Source: Actinomadura sp. DC4 (GTDB lineage: Bacteria; Actinomycetota; Actinomycetes; Streptosporangiales; Streptosporangiaceae). From it: DNA of 64,000 nucleotides. The position numbers were made by a program, and so were the translations under genes. The stretch is taken from the NCBI RefSeq assembly GCF_030406325.1, contig NZ_JAUEQY010000027.1:90784-154783 (forward strand), read 5' to 3'. The notes below the pieces were generated by a model, which worked only from the letters and a program-made list of their open reading frames with translations, ran no database searches and had not been told where the DNA came from. This document shows, one piece after another, positions 56,901 to 64,000 of the stretch; the stretch's first letter is position 1; each line of letters starts with the position of its first letter.

Positions 56901-59900
56901 CGAACGGGCCGTCGCAGGAGCGGGTGATCCGGCAGGCGCTGGCGTCCGCCGGGCTGGCGACCTCCGACGTGGACGCGGTGGAGGCGCACGGCACCGGGAC
57001 GACGCTGGGCGACCCGATCGAGGCGCAGGCGCTGCTGGCGACGTACGGGCGGGACCGGCGGGAGGACCGGCCGCTGTGGCTGGGCTCGATCAAGTCGAAC
57101 ATGGGGCACACGCAGGCGGCGTCCGGCGTGGCCGGGGTCATCAAGATGGTGATGGCGATGCGGCACGGCGTACTGCCCGTGTCGTTGCACATCGACGAGC
57201 CGTCCCCGCACGTGGACTGGTCCGAGGGCGGGGTGCGGTTGCTGACCGAGTCCGTCTCGTGGCCGGACGGAGATCGTCCGCGCCGGGCGGGGGTGTCCTC
57301 GTTCGGCGCCTCCGGGACGAACGCGCACCTGATCGTCGAGGCGGCCGGCACCGAGCCCGTCGAGGAGACCGGGCGGGGCGGCCTGGTGCCGTGGGTGGTG
57401 TCCGCGCGGAGCCCGGAGGCGCTGGAGTCGCAGGTCGGCGCGCTTGCCGGGGTGGACGCGGACCCGGTCGACGTGGGCTGGTCGTTGCTGCGGTCGCGGT
57501 CGTCGTTCGAGCACCGTCTGGTGGCGGTGGGGGAGTCGCGCGAGGAACTGCTGGAAGGGCTCGCCTCGGCCGGCGTCGTGGAGCCGGTCAGCGGCGGGCC
57601 GGTGTGGCTGTTCAGCGGCCAGGGCTCCCAGCGGGTCGGGATGGGTGCGGGCCTGTACGAGCGGTTCCCGCTGTTCGCGAGCGCGTTCGACGAGATCTGC
57701 GGCCTGCTGGACCCGTACCTGGAACGGCCCTTGCGGGACGTGGTGTTCGAGGGCCCGGCCGAGGTGCTGGACCACACCGCGTACGCGCAGGCGGGACTGT
57801 TCGCCGTCGAGGTGAGCCTGGCGCGGCTGCTCACGTCCATGGGGCTGCGGCCGGACGCGGTGATCGGTCACTCGATCGGTGAGATCGCCGCCGCGCACGT
57901 CGCCGGGGTCATGGACCTGGAGAACGCCGCACGGCTCGTGGGGTCGCGGGCGAAGCTGATGGGCGCGTTGCCCGAGGGCGGCGCGATGGTCGCCGTCCAG
58001 GCCGACGCCGACGAGCTCGAACTGCCCGAAGGCGTGAGCGTCGCGGCACTGAACACACCGGGCAGCGTCGTGGTCTCCGGCCCGGCCGACCTGGTCGAGC
58101 GGGTCCAGGCCGAGTGGAAGGAACGGGGCCGCAAGACCAAACGCTTGTCGGTCAGCCACGCTTTCCACTCGGCGCTGATGGAGCCGATGCTGGAGGAGTT
58201 CGCGGCCGCCATCGGCGAGCTGTCCTTCACCGAGCCGTCGATCCCGCTGGTCAGCAACCTGAGCGGCGAGCCGGCGGGTCAAGAGATCACCAAGCCCGGC
58301 TACTGGGTGCGGCAGGTACGCGAGCCGGTGCGGTTCCACCCCGCCGTGTCGGCCATCGCCGATCGCGCGGGGGTCTTCGTGGAGCTGGGACCGGACCCGG
58401 TCCTGGCCACGGCGGTCCAGCAGACCGCGGACGACGCCAGGGCGCTGACCGTACTCAACGCGAAGCGGCCCGACGCGATCGCGCTCGGCGCGGCCCTCGG
58501 CGAGCTGCACGCCGGCGGGGTGGACGTGGACTGGACCCCGTGGTTCCCCGCCGACCCGCCGCCCCGCATCGTCGACCTGCCCACCTACCCCTTCCAGCGC
58601 CGGACCTACTGGCTGGCCGCCGGGCAGGGACGGGCCGGGGACGCCACCGGCCTCGGCCTGGACGCGGCCGGGCACCCGCTCCTCGGCGCGGCGATACGGC
58701 TCGCGGACGGCGACACGCACGTCCTGACCGGCCGGCTCCCGGGCGCCGACAGCGGAAGCTGGCTCGCCGAACACCGCATCCTCGGCACCGTCCTCCTGCC
58801 GGGCACCGCCCTGGTCGAATGGGCGCTCCGCGCGGCCGACGAGGTGAGCTGCGCGGGCGTGGAGGAGCTGACCCTGCAGGCGCCGGTGGTGCTCCCAGCG
58901 TCGGGCAGCCTCCCGATCCAGATCGTGGTGAGCCCGGCCGAGGAGGACGGCCGCCGGCAGGTACGGATCTTCTCCCGCCCCGAGGCCGACTGGGTCTGCC
59001 ACGCCGAGGGCCTGCTGACGCCGGAGCCCGCCGGAACGGCGGAGGCGCTCGGCGGCCAGTGGCCCCCGGCGAGCGCCGAGCCGCTCGCCGTGGACGGGTT
59101 CTACGAGCGCGTCGCGGACGCCGGCTACGAGTACGGGCCCGCGTTCCAGGGCATGCGCGCGGCCTGGCGCGACGGCGACGACCTGCTGGCCGAGATCGTC
59201 CTGCCCGAGACGGCGGACTCGGCCGGATTCGGCCTCCACCCGGCACTGCTCGACGCCGCGCTGCACCCGGCGCTGCTGGCGGCCAGGCCGGATGACGACC
59301 GCACCTACGTGCCCTTCGCCTGGAACGGGGTCGCGCTCTGGGCCAGGGAGGCCGGCGGCGTACGGGTCCGGCTGTCTCCCGCCGAGGGGGACGGGCTCCG
59401 GGTGACGGTGACCGACGCCGCCGGGTCGCCCGTGCTCGGCGTCGAGCAGCTCGCGATGCGGCCCGTCGACCCGAGGCAGTTCCGCACCCGCGGCGTCGAC
59501 GGCCTGTACGCGGTCGAGTGGCTGCCGGCCCCCGAAACGGACGCCGCCTCGGCGGAGGAGTTCGCGATCGCCGAGGCCGCGACGGCGGACGAGGCCTTGC
59601 GGTCCGTACGGGACTGGCTGGCCGACGACGAGGCCGGCGACCGGCGGCTCGCGGTCGTCACCCGGGGCGCGGTGGGGGAGTCTCCCGATCCGGACGCGGC
59701 GGCGGTCTGGGGCCTGGTGCGCTCCGCGCAGCTGGAGAACCCCGACCGGTTCGTCCTGGTCGACCTCGACGAAGGCGCGGAGGCCGGTCCGGCGCTCGCC
59801 GCCGGTGAACCGCAGGTGGCCGTGCGCGACGGCCGCGTGCTGATGCCGCGTCTCGTACGCGCCGGCACGCCGAGTGAGCTGACCGGCCCGGCCGGGGAAC

Positions 59901-62158
59901 GGGCGTGGCGGCTGGTCGCGGAGAACGTCTCGACGCTGGAGGACGTGTCGGTCGCGGCCTGCCCCGAGGTGCTGGAGCCGCTGGAGACCGGTCAGGTACG
60001 CGTCGCGGTCCATGCGGCCGGCATCAACTTCCGGGACGTGCTCATCGGGCTGGGCATGATCCCGAACCTCGGCGGCATCGGCGGAGAAGGCGCCGGACTT
60101 GTCCTGGAGACCGGTCCCGGCGTCACCGGCATGGCGCCCGGCGACCGGGTCATGGGCCTGTTCGGCGGGGCGTTCGGGCCGGTGACGGTCGCCGACGCGC
60201 GGAGCCTGGTCACCATGCCGGACGGCTGGGATTTCCGGGAGGCCGCCGGCATCGCGGTGGCGTTCCTGACCGCCTGGTACGGCCTGGTCGACCTGGCCGG
60301 GCTGGCGCCGGGCGAGTCGGTGCTGATCCACGCCGCGACCGGCGGCGTCGGCCGGGCGGCGGTGCAGATCGCCCGGCATCTGGGGGCGGAGGTGTACGCG
60401 ACCGCCGGGCCCGCCAAGCACACGCTGCTGGAGGAGATGGGGATCGACGATGCCCATCGCGCCTCCTCCCGCGACCTGGACTTCGAGGAGAAGATCCGTA
60501 CGGCCACCGGCGGCCGGGGCGTGGACGTGGTGCTCAACAGCCTGGCCGGCGAGTTCACCGACGCGTCCCTGCGCCTGCTGGCCGAGGGCGGGCGGTTCCT
60601 GGAGATGGGCAAGACCGACATCCGTGAGGTGTCCGAGGTCTGGTACCGGGCCTACGACCTGGTGACCGACGCGTCGCCCGAGCGGATCGCGTCGATGCTG
60701 GCCGAGCTGCGGGAGCTGTTCGTGTCCGGCGGCCTGCGGCCGTTGCCGGTGCAGGCGTGGCCGCTGGGGCGGGCACGTGAGGCGTTCCGGTTCATGAGCC
60801 AGGCCCGGCACACCGGCAAGCTCGTGCTGGACGTCCCCGCCGCGATCGACCCCGAGGGCACCGTACTGATCACCGGTGGCACCGGCACGCTGGGCGCGCT
60901 GGCGGCCGAGCACCTCGTACGGACCTGGGGCGTCCGGCATCTGGTGCTGGTCAGCCGCCGCGGGCCCGACGCGCCCGGCGCGGCCGAGCTGGCCGCCCGC
61001 CTGCCCGCGGAGGTCACGATCGTGGCGGCCGACGTCGGCGATCCGGCGGAGGCGCGCGACCTGGTCGCCGGGATCGACCCGGCGCACCCGCTGACCGGCG
61101 TGGTCCACGCCGCGGGAATCGTCGACGACGGCCTGGTCACCGCGCTGACCCCCGAGCAGATGGCCGACGTCTGGCGGGTCAAGGCCGGCGGAGCCGCCAA
61201 CCTCGACGCCGCGACGGCCGGCCTGCGGCTGAGCTTCTTCATGGTGTTCTCTTCGGCGGCGGCCACGTCGGGCAGCCCCGGCCAGGCCAACTACGGCGCC
61301 GCCAACGCGTACTGCGACGCCCTGATGACCCGGCGCCGCGCCGCCGGCAGGCCGGGCCTGTCGATCGGCTGGGGCCTGTGGGAGTCGGCCAGCGGCATCA
61401 CCGGCGAACTCAGCGACACCGACCTGCACCGCATGAGCAGCAGCGGGATCATCCCGCTCGGCGACGAGCAGGGCCTGGCGCTGCTGGACGGCGCGTACGA
61501 GCACGGCAGGCCGCACCTCGTCGCGATCAACCTGGACGTGGCGAGCCGGCCCGCCGACACCCTGCCGCCCCTGCTGCGCGCCCTGGGCTCGGACGGCGGC
61601 GCCCGCCGGGCCGTCCAGAACGGGCACCGGGGGATCGACTGGGCCGGGCAGCTCGCCGGGCTGTCCTCCGACGACCAGCTCTCCCTGCTGCTCGGTCTCG
61701 TACGGACGAACGCGGCGGCCGTGCTCGGGCACGCCGATCCGGACGCGCTGCGCGCCGACACCCAGCTCAAGGACCTGGGCTTCGACTCGCTGACCGCCGT
61801 CGAGCTGCGCAACCGGCTGGCGGCGGCCACCGGGCTGCGCCTGCCCGCCGCCCTCGCCTTCACCTATCCGTCTCCGGCGGCCATCGCCGGTCATCTGCGC
61901 GAGCGGCTGGTCCCGGCCGAGGCGGATCCGTCGGCCCCCGTCTTCGGCGAGGTGGACAAGCTGGAGGCGGTGATCGACCGGTTCGGCCCCGAGGGGGACA
62001 CGCGCAACCGGCTGGCCAAGCGCCTGGAGGCCCTGCTGTGGAAGCTGGGCGACTCCGGCGGCGACGTCGACGACGACGCGCTGGAGTCGGCGTCCGACGA
62101 CGAGATGTTCGAGCTCATCGACCGGGAACTCGGATCTTCCACGGGGAGTGAGGACTGA
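50930..62158 (+). CDS. Bimodular type I PKS: KS-AT-DH-KR-ACP-KS-AT-DH-ER-KR-ACP
   Basis: A 3742-residue PKS. N-terminal docking helix (1-30). Module 1: KS (about 35-455, Cys201), AT (540-850, Ser631 in GHSIGE and HAFHS, malonyl-type), DH (895-1165, His929, Asp1093), KR (1346-1560, Tyr1495), ACP (Ser1656). Module 2: KS (1713-2130, Cys1885), AT (2223-2510, Ser2315, malonyl-type), DH (2580-2850, [11 protein letters not shown] from His2615, Asp2775), ER (2990-3300, NADPH site [13 protein letters not shown]), KR (3310-3500, Tyr3455), ACP (Ser3620), C-terminal docking region (3660-3742). DH1 has Ala938 where the HxxxGxxxxP motif has Pro. VDD in both KRs suggests B-type reduction. Predicted output: one alkene or hydroxyl and one fully reduced acetate unit. 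Confidence 0.97.
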   Translation: MATEQQLVEYLKRVAADLHDTRQRLQEVEEQHTEPVAVVAMACRFPGGVRSPEDLWELVSTGRDAIGGFPADRGWDLDGLYHPDPDHPGTCYVRDGGFLDDADQFDAAFFGISPREALDANPQQRVLLETAWELLERAGVDPASLKGTPTGVYVGTATTGDGARGEGTTEGYAGNAPSVLSGRVAYTLGLEGPALTIETACSSSLVATHLAAQALRQGECTLALAGGVTVMATPEVFTGFSRQRGLARDGRCKPFSSSADGTGWGEGVGLVLLERLSDARRNGHRVLALLRGSAVNQDGASNGMTAPNGPSQQRVIRQALANARLSPSEVDAVEAHGTGTPLGDPIEADALLATYGRSRSQDRPLWLGSVKSNIGHTQGAAGVAGMIKMIMAMRNGVLPPTLHAADATPHVDWSEGGVRLLTESVSWPDGDRPRRAGVSSFGISGTNAHLIVEGVGEEAGEEAGPVGAVPWVVSARSPEALESQVGALAGVDADPVDVGWSLLRSRSSFEYRAVGVGESREELLASLGSAGVVEPVSGEPVWLFSGQGSQRVGMGAGLYERFPVFASVFDEICGLLDPYLERPLRDVVFDGPAEVLDHTAYAQAGLFAVEVSLARSLLSMGLRPGAVIGHSIGEIAAAHVAGVMDLENAARLVGSRAKLMGALPAGGAMVAVQADPSELDLPEGVSVAALNTPGSTVISGPADLAERVQAEWKERGRKAKRLSVSHAFHSALMEPMLEEFAAAIGELSFAEPSIPLVSNLSGEPAGAEITEPGYWVRQVREPVRFHPAVSAVADRAGVFVELGPGPVLTAAVRHTVDDARALAVLDGERPDAIAFGQALGRLHAAGVDVDWTPWFPADPPPRIVDLPTYPFQRQRYWSSGWKKGGDPTGLGLTPAGHPLLGAAVELAQGDAFLLTGRLGGSGGSWLNDHVVSGTTVVAGAVLVEWALRAADGVGCATVEDLTLQAPLVLPGPEGLRVQVVVGAADESGRREVQIFSRRDDENADGWECHASGTLGPHEVPGDMEPRAWPPPGAEPLGVDDLYERAAAAGYDYGPAFQGVRAAWRHEGDLLAEVELPEAAGEEDGFGIHPVLLDAALHPALLAGRTDEKVWIPFVWNGVSLHAVGATTVRVRLSQGEEQDKRVLRVLVTDPADEPVLTVEALWMRPVDAGRFRPAARRAASGLFTLDWTPLGEAGADAEGIAVRGPEPVGPELVEAAIQAGPPEVMLAEVHGTEDDPRATAERVLASTQAWLAEPGLADAVLAFVTRGGLAEAAVHGLIRSAQAEHPGRFVLVDADGDADVADAVRRGLAAGEEQLRARGDQVLVPRLAHAAGRAEDAGAPPPLTEDETVAVTGGTGMLGGVVAEHLVREHGARRLLLLSRQGAEAPGVTELRERLGALGAHVDVASVDVADREALAETLAGVPEEFPLTAVVHAAGVVDDAVLTSQTPERLENVWRPKALGAWNLHELTRELPLRFFWVFSSAAGVIGNAGQAGYAAANAFCDALMADRRAAGLPGMAVAWGLWADASGVSANLTAADLARLRGVRPLSAERGLALLDAAWRLDEANVVAADLNVAGASADELPPALRGLAGRTRRRAAADGGAPALAARLAGLDADARSEVLAGIVREHVAAVLGHASPQGVREDAKFEDLGFDSLTVVELRNRMTAATGLRLPATLAFDHPTPRALARYLGTRLDGENAPVVPVRAVASAADPIAIVSMACRYPGGVGSPEDLWELVSSGGDAIGEFPANRGWDLERLFAPNPDQPGASHTREGGFLYDAGEFDAEFFGISPREALAADPQQRLLLETAWQTLERAGIDPASLDGTPTGVYAGVMYHDYANGAADGDARLEGYVMPGVGSAISGRVAYTLGLEGPAVTVDTACSSSLVAMHLAANALRQGECDLALAGGVTVMATSGLFPGFSRQRGLARDGRCKSFSSSADGTGWGEGVGLVLLERLSDARRNGHRVLALLRGSAVNQDGASNGFTAPNGPSQERVIRQALASAGLATSDVDAVEAHGTGTTLGDPIEAQALLATYGRDRREDRPLWLGSIKSNMGHTQAASGVAGVIKMVMAMRHGVLPVSLHIDEPSPHVDWSEGGVRLLTESVSWPDGDRPRRAGVSSFGASGTNAHLIVEAAGTEPVEETGRGGLVPWVVSARSPEALESQVGALAGVDADPVDVGWSLLRSRSSFEHRLVAVGESREELLEGLASAGVVEPVSGGPVWLFSGQGSQRVGMGAGLYERFPLFASAFDEICGLLDPYLERPLRDVVFEGPAEVLDHTAYAQAGLFAVEVSLARLLTSMGLRPDAVIGHSIGEIAAAHVAGVMDLENAARLVGSRAKLMGALPEGGAMVAVQADADELELPEGVSVAALNTPGSVVVSGPADLVERVQAEWKERGRKTKRLSVSHAFHSALMEPMLEEFAAAIGELSFTEPSIPLVSNLSGEPAGQEITKPGYWVRQVREPVRFHPAVSAIADRAGVFVELGPDPVLATAVQQTADDARALTVLNAKRPDAIALGAALGELHAGGVDVDWTPWFPADPPPRIVDLPTYPFQRRTYWLAAGQGRAGDATGLGLDAAGHPLLGAAIRLADGDTHVLTGRLPGADSGSWLAEHRILGTVLLPGTALVEWALRAADEVSCAGVEELTLQAPVVLPASGSLPIQIVVSPAEEDGRRQVRIFSRPEADWVCHAEGLLTPEPAGTAEALGGQWPPASAEPLAVDGFYERVADAGYEYGPAFQGMRAAWRDGDDLLAEIVLPETADSAGFGLHPALLDAALHPALLAARPDDDRTYVPFAWNGVALWAREAGGVRVRLSPAEGDGLRVTVTDAAGSPVLGVEQLAMRPVDPRQFRTRGVDGLYAVEWLPAPETDAASAEEFAIAEAATADEALRSVRDWLADDEAGDRRLAVVTRGAVGESPDPDAAAVWGLVRSAQLENPDRFVLVDLDEGAEAGPALAAGEPQVAVRDGRVLMPRLVRAGTPSELTGPAGERAWRLVAENVSTLEDVSVAACPEVLEPLETGQVRVAVHAAGINFRDVLIGLGMIPNLGGIGGEGAGLVLETGPGVTGMAPGDRVMGLFGGAFGPVTVADARSLVTMPDGWDFREAAGIAVAFLTAWYGLVDLAGLAPGESVLIHAATGGVGRAAVQIARHLGAEVYATAGPAKHTLLEEMGIDDAHRASSRDLDFEEKIRTATGGRGVDVVLNSLAGEFTDASLRLLAEGGRFLEMGKTDIREVSEVWYRAYDLVTDASPERIASMLAELRELFVSGGLRPLPVQAWPLGRAREAFRFMSQARHTGKLVLDVPAAIDPEGTVLITGGTGTLGALAAEHLVRTWGVRHLVLVSRRGPDAPGAAELAARLPAEVTIVAADVGDPAEARDLVAGIDPAHPLTGVVHAAGIVDDGLVTALTPEQMADVWRVKAGGAANLDAATAGLRLSFFMVFSSAAATSGSPGQANYGAANAYCDALMTRRRAAGRPGLSIGWGLWESASGITGELSDTDLHRMSSSGIIPLGDEQGLALLDGAYEHGRPHLVAINLDVASRPADTLPPLLRALGSDGGARRAVQNGHRGIDWAGQLAGLSSDDQLSLLLGLVRTNAAAVLGHADPDALRADTQLKDLGFDSLTAVELRNRLAAATGLRLPAALAFTYPSPAAIAGHLRERLVPAEADPSAPVFGEVDKLEAVIDRFGPEGDTRNRLAKRLEALLWKLGDSGGDVDDDALESASDDEMFELIDRELGSSTGSED
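51690..51837. repeat. 148-bp identical tract in KS1 (copy 1)
   Basis: This stretch of the module 1 KS is identical base for base to 56742-56889 in the module 2 KS (offset 5052). The flanks differ. Third positions inside it are less GC-rich than around it. This suggests recent gene conversion between modules or strong sequence constraint. Confidence 0.85.
56742..56889. repeat. 148-bp identical tract in KS2 (copy 2)
   Basis: Partner of 51690-51837. Further near-identical patches link the two modules at about 52158-52256 with 57209-57306, and in the AT domains. Confidence 0.85.
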
Positions 62159-64000
62159 TGTCCACCACGGAGGAAAAGCTCCGCCAGTACCTGAAGCGGG
62201 TCACCGCCGACCTCGGCCGTACGCGGCAGCGCCTGCGCGAGGTGGAGGACCGGGCACGGGAGCCCCTCGCCGTGGTGAGCATGGCCTGCCGTCTCCCCGG
62301 CGGCGTGAGCTCTCCCGCGGACCTGTGGGAGCTGGTGGCCTCGGGACGGGACGCGATCGGCGACTTCCCGGCCGACCGCGGCTGGGACCTGGACGGCCTC
62401 TACCACCCGGACCCCGGCAACCCCGGCACCACCTACGTACGGAACGGGGGCTTCCTGGAGGACGCCGCGGGGTTCGACGCCGCGTTCTTCGGGATCAGCC
62501 CCCGTGAGGCCCTGGCCGCGGAACCGCAGCAGCGCGTGCTGCTGGAGACCGCCTGGGAACTGCTCGAAGGGGCCCGGATCGACCCGCACTCGATGCGGGG
62601 GACGAGCGTGGGCGTCTTCGCCGGCATCTCCAGCCAGGACTATCACACCGGGTCCGGCACGCCCGACGAGATCGAGGGCTACATCGCCACCGGCAGCCTC
62701 GCCAGCGTCATCTCGGGCCGGGTCGCGTACACCCTCGGCCTGGAGGGCCCCGCCGTGACGGTCGACACGGCGTGCTCGTCGTCGCTGGTCGCGATGCATC
62801 TGGCCTGCGACGCGCTGCGCCGGGGCGACTGTGATCTGGCCATGGCGGGCGGCGTCACCATCCTGGCGACGCCGACCGCGTTCGTCGACTTCTCTCGTCA
62901 GCGGGGCCTGGCCCCGGACGGCCGCTGCAAGGCCTTCGCCGCGGCGGCGAACGGCACCGGCTTCTCCGAGGGCGTCGGCCTGGTGCTGCTGGAGCGTCTG
63001 TCGGACGCGCGCCGCAACGGCCACCGGGTGCTGGCGGTCGTACGGGGTTCGGCGGTCAACCAGGACGGCGCCAGCAACGGGCTCACCGCCCCCAACGACG
63101 CCGCCCAGGAGCGGGTGATCCGCCGGGCCCTGGAGGACGCCCGCCTCACGTCCTCCGAGGTGGACGCGGTGGAGGCGCACGGCACGGGAACGACGCTGGG
63201 CGACCCGATCGAGGCGCAGGCGCTGCTGGCGACGTACGGCGCGGACCGTCCCGCCGACCGGCCGCTGTGGCTGGGGTCGGTCAAGTCCAATATCGGGCAC
63301 ACCCAGGCGGCCGCGGGTGTCGCCGGGGTGATCAAGATGGTGATGGCGATGCGGAACGGCGTCCTGCCGGCCACGCTGCACATCGACGAGCCCTCGGAGC
63401 ACGTGGACTGGGAGACCAGCGGCCTGCGGCTGCTGACGGAGGGCCGGGAGTGGCCGCGGGCCGGCCGCCCGCGCCGGGCGGGGGTGTCGTCCTTCGGCAT
63501 CTCCGGTACGAACGCGCACCTGGTCCTGGAAGAGGTCCCCGAGACGGAGCCGGAGCCGGTCGACGGCGCCGGCGGAGTGCTGCCGTGGGTGGTGTCGGCC
63601 CGCAGCGGCGCCGCGTTGCGGGCGCAGGCCGGTCGCCTGCGGGAGCTGGTGGCCGCCTCGCCCGCCGAGGTGGGCTGGTCGCTGCTGCGGAGCCGGTCGG
63701 CGTTCGAGCACCGTGCGGTGGTCGTGGGCGACGACCGGGCGGCGGCCCTGGAGGCGCTCGCGCGGGGCGTGGCGCATCCGGACGTCGTGACGGGCGTGGC
63801 CGGACAGATCGGCCCCGGCCCGGTGTTGGTGTTCCCCGGCCAGGGTTCGCAGTGGGCCGGGATGGGCGCCCGCCTGCTGGAGGAGTCGCCGGTGTTCGCG
63901 GCGCGGATGGCCGAGTGCGAGAAGGCTCTGGCGCCGCATGTGGACTGGTCGCTGGACGAGGTGGTCCGCGGGGATGGTTCGGAGCTGTCGCGGGTGGATG
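62158..64000 (+). CDS. Type I PKS, N-terminal part (KS and start of AT)
   Basis: The ATG overlaps the stop of the previous PKS gene by one base (TGATG). The visible 614 residues hold a docking coiled coil ([20 protein letters not shown]), a KS (about 38-460, Cys206 in [35 protein letters not shown]) and the first 60 residues of an AT ([20 protein letters not shown]). AT specificity motifs lie beyond the right edge. It continues the assembly line collinearly with the preceding gene. Confidence 0.97.
   Translation, partial: MSTTEEKLRQYLKRVTADLGRTRQRLREVEDRAREPLAVVSMACRLPGGVSSPADLWELVASGRDAIGDFPADRGWDLDGLYHPDPGNPGTTYVRNGGFLEDAAGFDAAFFGISPREALAAEPQQRVLLETAWELLEGARIDPHSMRGTSVGVFAGISSQDYHTGSGTPDEIEGYIATGSLASVISGRVAYTLGLEGPAVTVDTACSSSLVAMHLACDALRRGDCDLAMAGGVTILATPTAFVDFSRQRGLAPDGRCKAFAAAANGTGFSEGVGLVLLERLSDARRNGHRVLAVVRGSAVNQDGASNGLTAPNDAAQERVIRRALEDARLTSSEVDAVEAHGTGTTLGDPIEAQALLATYGADRPADRPLWLGSVKSNIGHTQAAAGVAGVIKMVMAMRNGVLPATLHIDEPSEHVDWETSGLRLLTEGREWPRAGRPRRAGVSSFGISGTNAHLVLEEVPETEPEPVDGAGGVLPWVVSARSGAALRAQAGRLRELVAASPAEVGWSLLRSRSAFEHRAVVVGDDRAAALEALARGVAHPDVVTGVAGQIGPGPVLVFPGQGSQWAGMGARLLEESPVFAARMAECEKALAPHVDWSLDEVVRGDGSELSRVD

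Noticed and set aside
54284..61894. Very long open frame on the minus strand opposite the PKS gene (2536 codons)
   Set aside because: It is the usual antisense open frame of GC-rich coding DNA; the plus strand encodes a complete PKS with all catalytic motifs.

Overview
The window is high-GC actinomycete chromosome. GC-rich third positions, GTG starts, TTA codons confined to a few genes, AfsK-like kinases, SARP and LAL regulators, DUF397/DUF5753 genes and a modular type I PKS all fit. I infer a Streptomyces-like or Streptosporangiales (Thermomonosporaceae-type) organism; the sequence does not fix the genus.

Layout. 1-5.6 kb: ferric-siderophore importer genes with an iron box, a TetR/MpaB-type oxygenase pair, a SpoIIE-type phosphatase and a small secreted protein. 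5.8-11.2 kb: a compact specialised-metabolism locus with an ArsR-like regulator, a DMATS-type aromatic prenyltransferase and a flavin-dependent tryptophan halogenase resembling PyrH, followed by a membrane protein and a YtrA-type GntR regulator. Regulator, prenyltransferase and membrane protein carry in-frame TTA codons. 11.2-22.6 kb: mostly housekeeping or accessory genes, including a large secreted subtilase, a WhiJ-like XRE/DUF397/HATPase set, a BldC-like protein, a shortened pyruvate-phosphate-dikinase-like protein coupled to a winged-helix protein, and a metal-dependent cyclase. 22.6-27.0 kb: a cupin gene, then (minus strand) an overlapping three-gene operon of NUDIX-wHTH regulator, nucleosidase with a C-terminal GVQAG motif, and a multi-pass membrane protein with an N-terminal GVQVG motif. 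I read this as a candidate conflict or cell-death system in which two proteins are linked by matching RHIM/amyloid-like motifs. 27.1-36.5 kb: LtrA, an ECF42 sigma operon, a hydrolase and two tandem AfsK-like kinases with PQQ-type beta-propeller repeats.

36.6 kb to the end: the left arm of a type I polyketide cluster. It holds an acyl-CoA carboxylase beta subunit, a SARP, a 76-nt class I tRNA with anticodon UAA, a DUF5988 protein, an APH-like kinase, a LAL regulator with a TTA codon at position 13, a cold-shock-domain protein, a type II thioesterase, NagB-NagA-LarA-like genes, a LysR regulator, a bimodular PKS (KS-AT-DH-KR-ACP, KS-AT-DH-ER-KR-ACP, both ATs malonyl-type) and the beginning of the next PKS. 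No loading module or releasing thioesterase domain is visible, so the assembly line continues outside the window. TAGGGG-type repeats lie just upstream of three cluster genes and look like a shared regulatory element.
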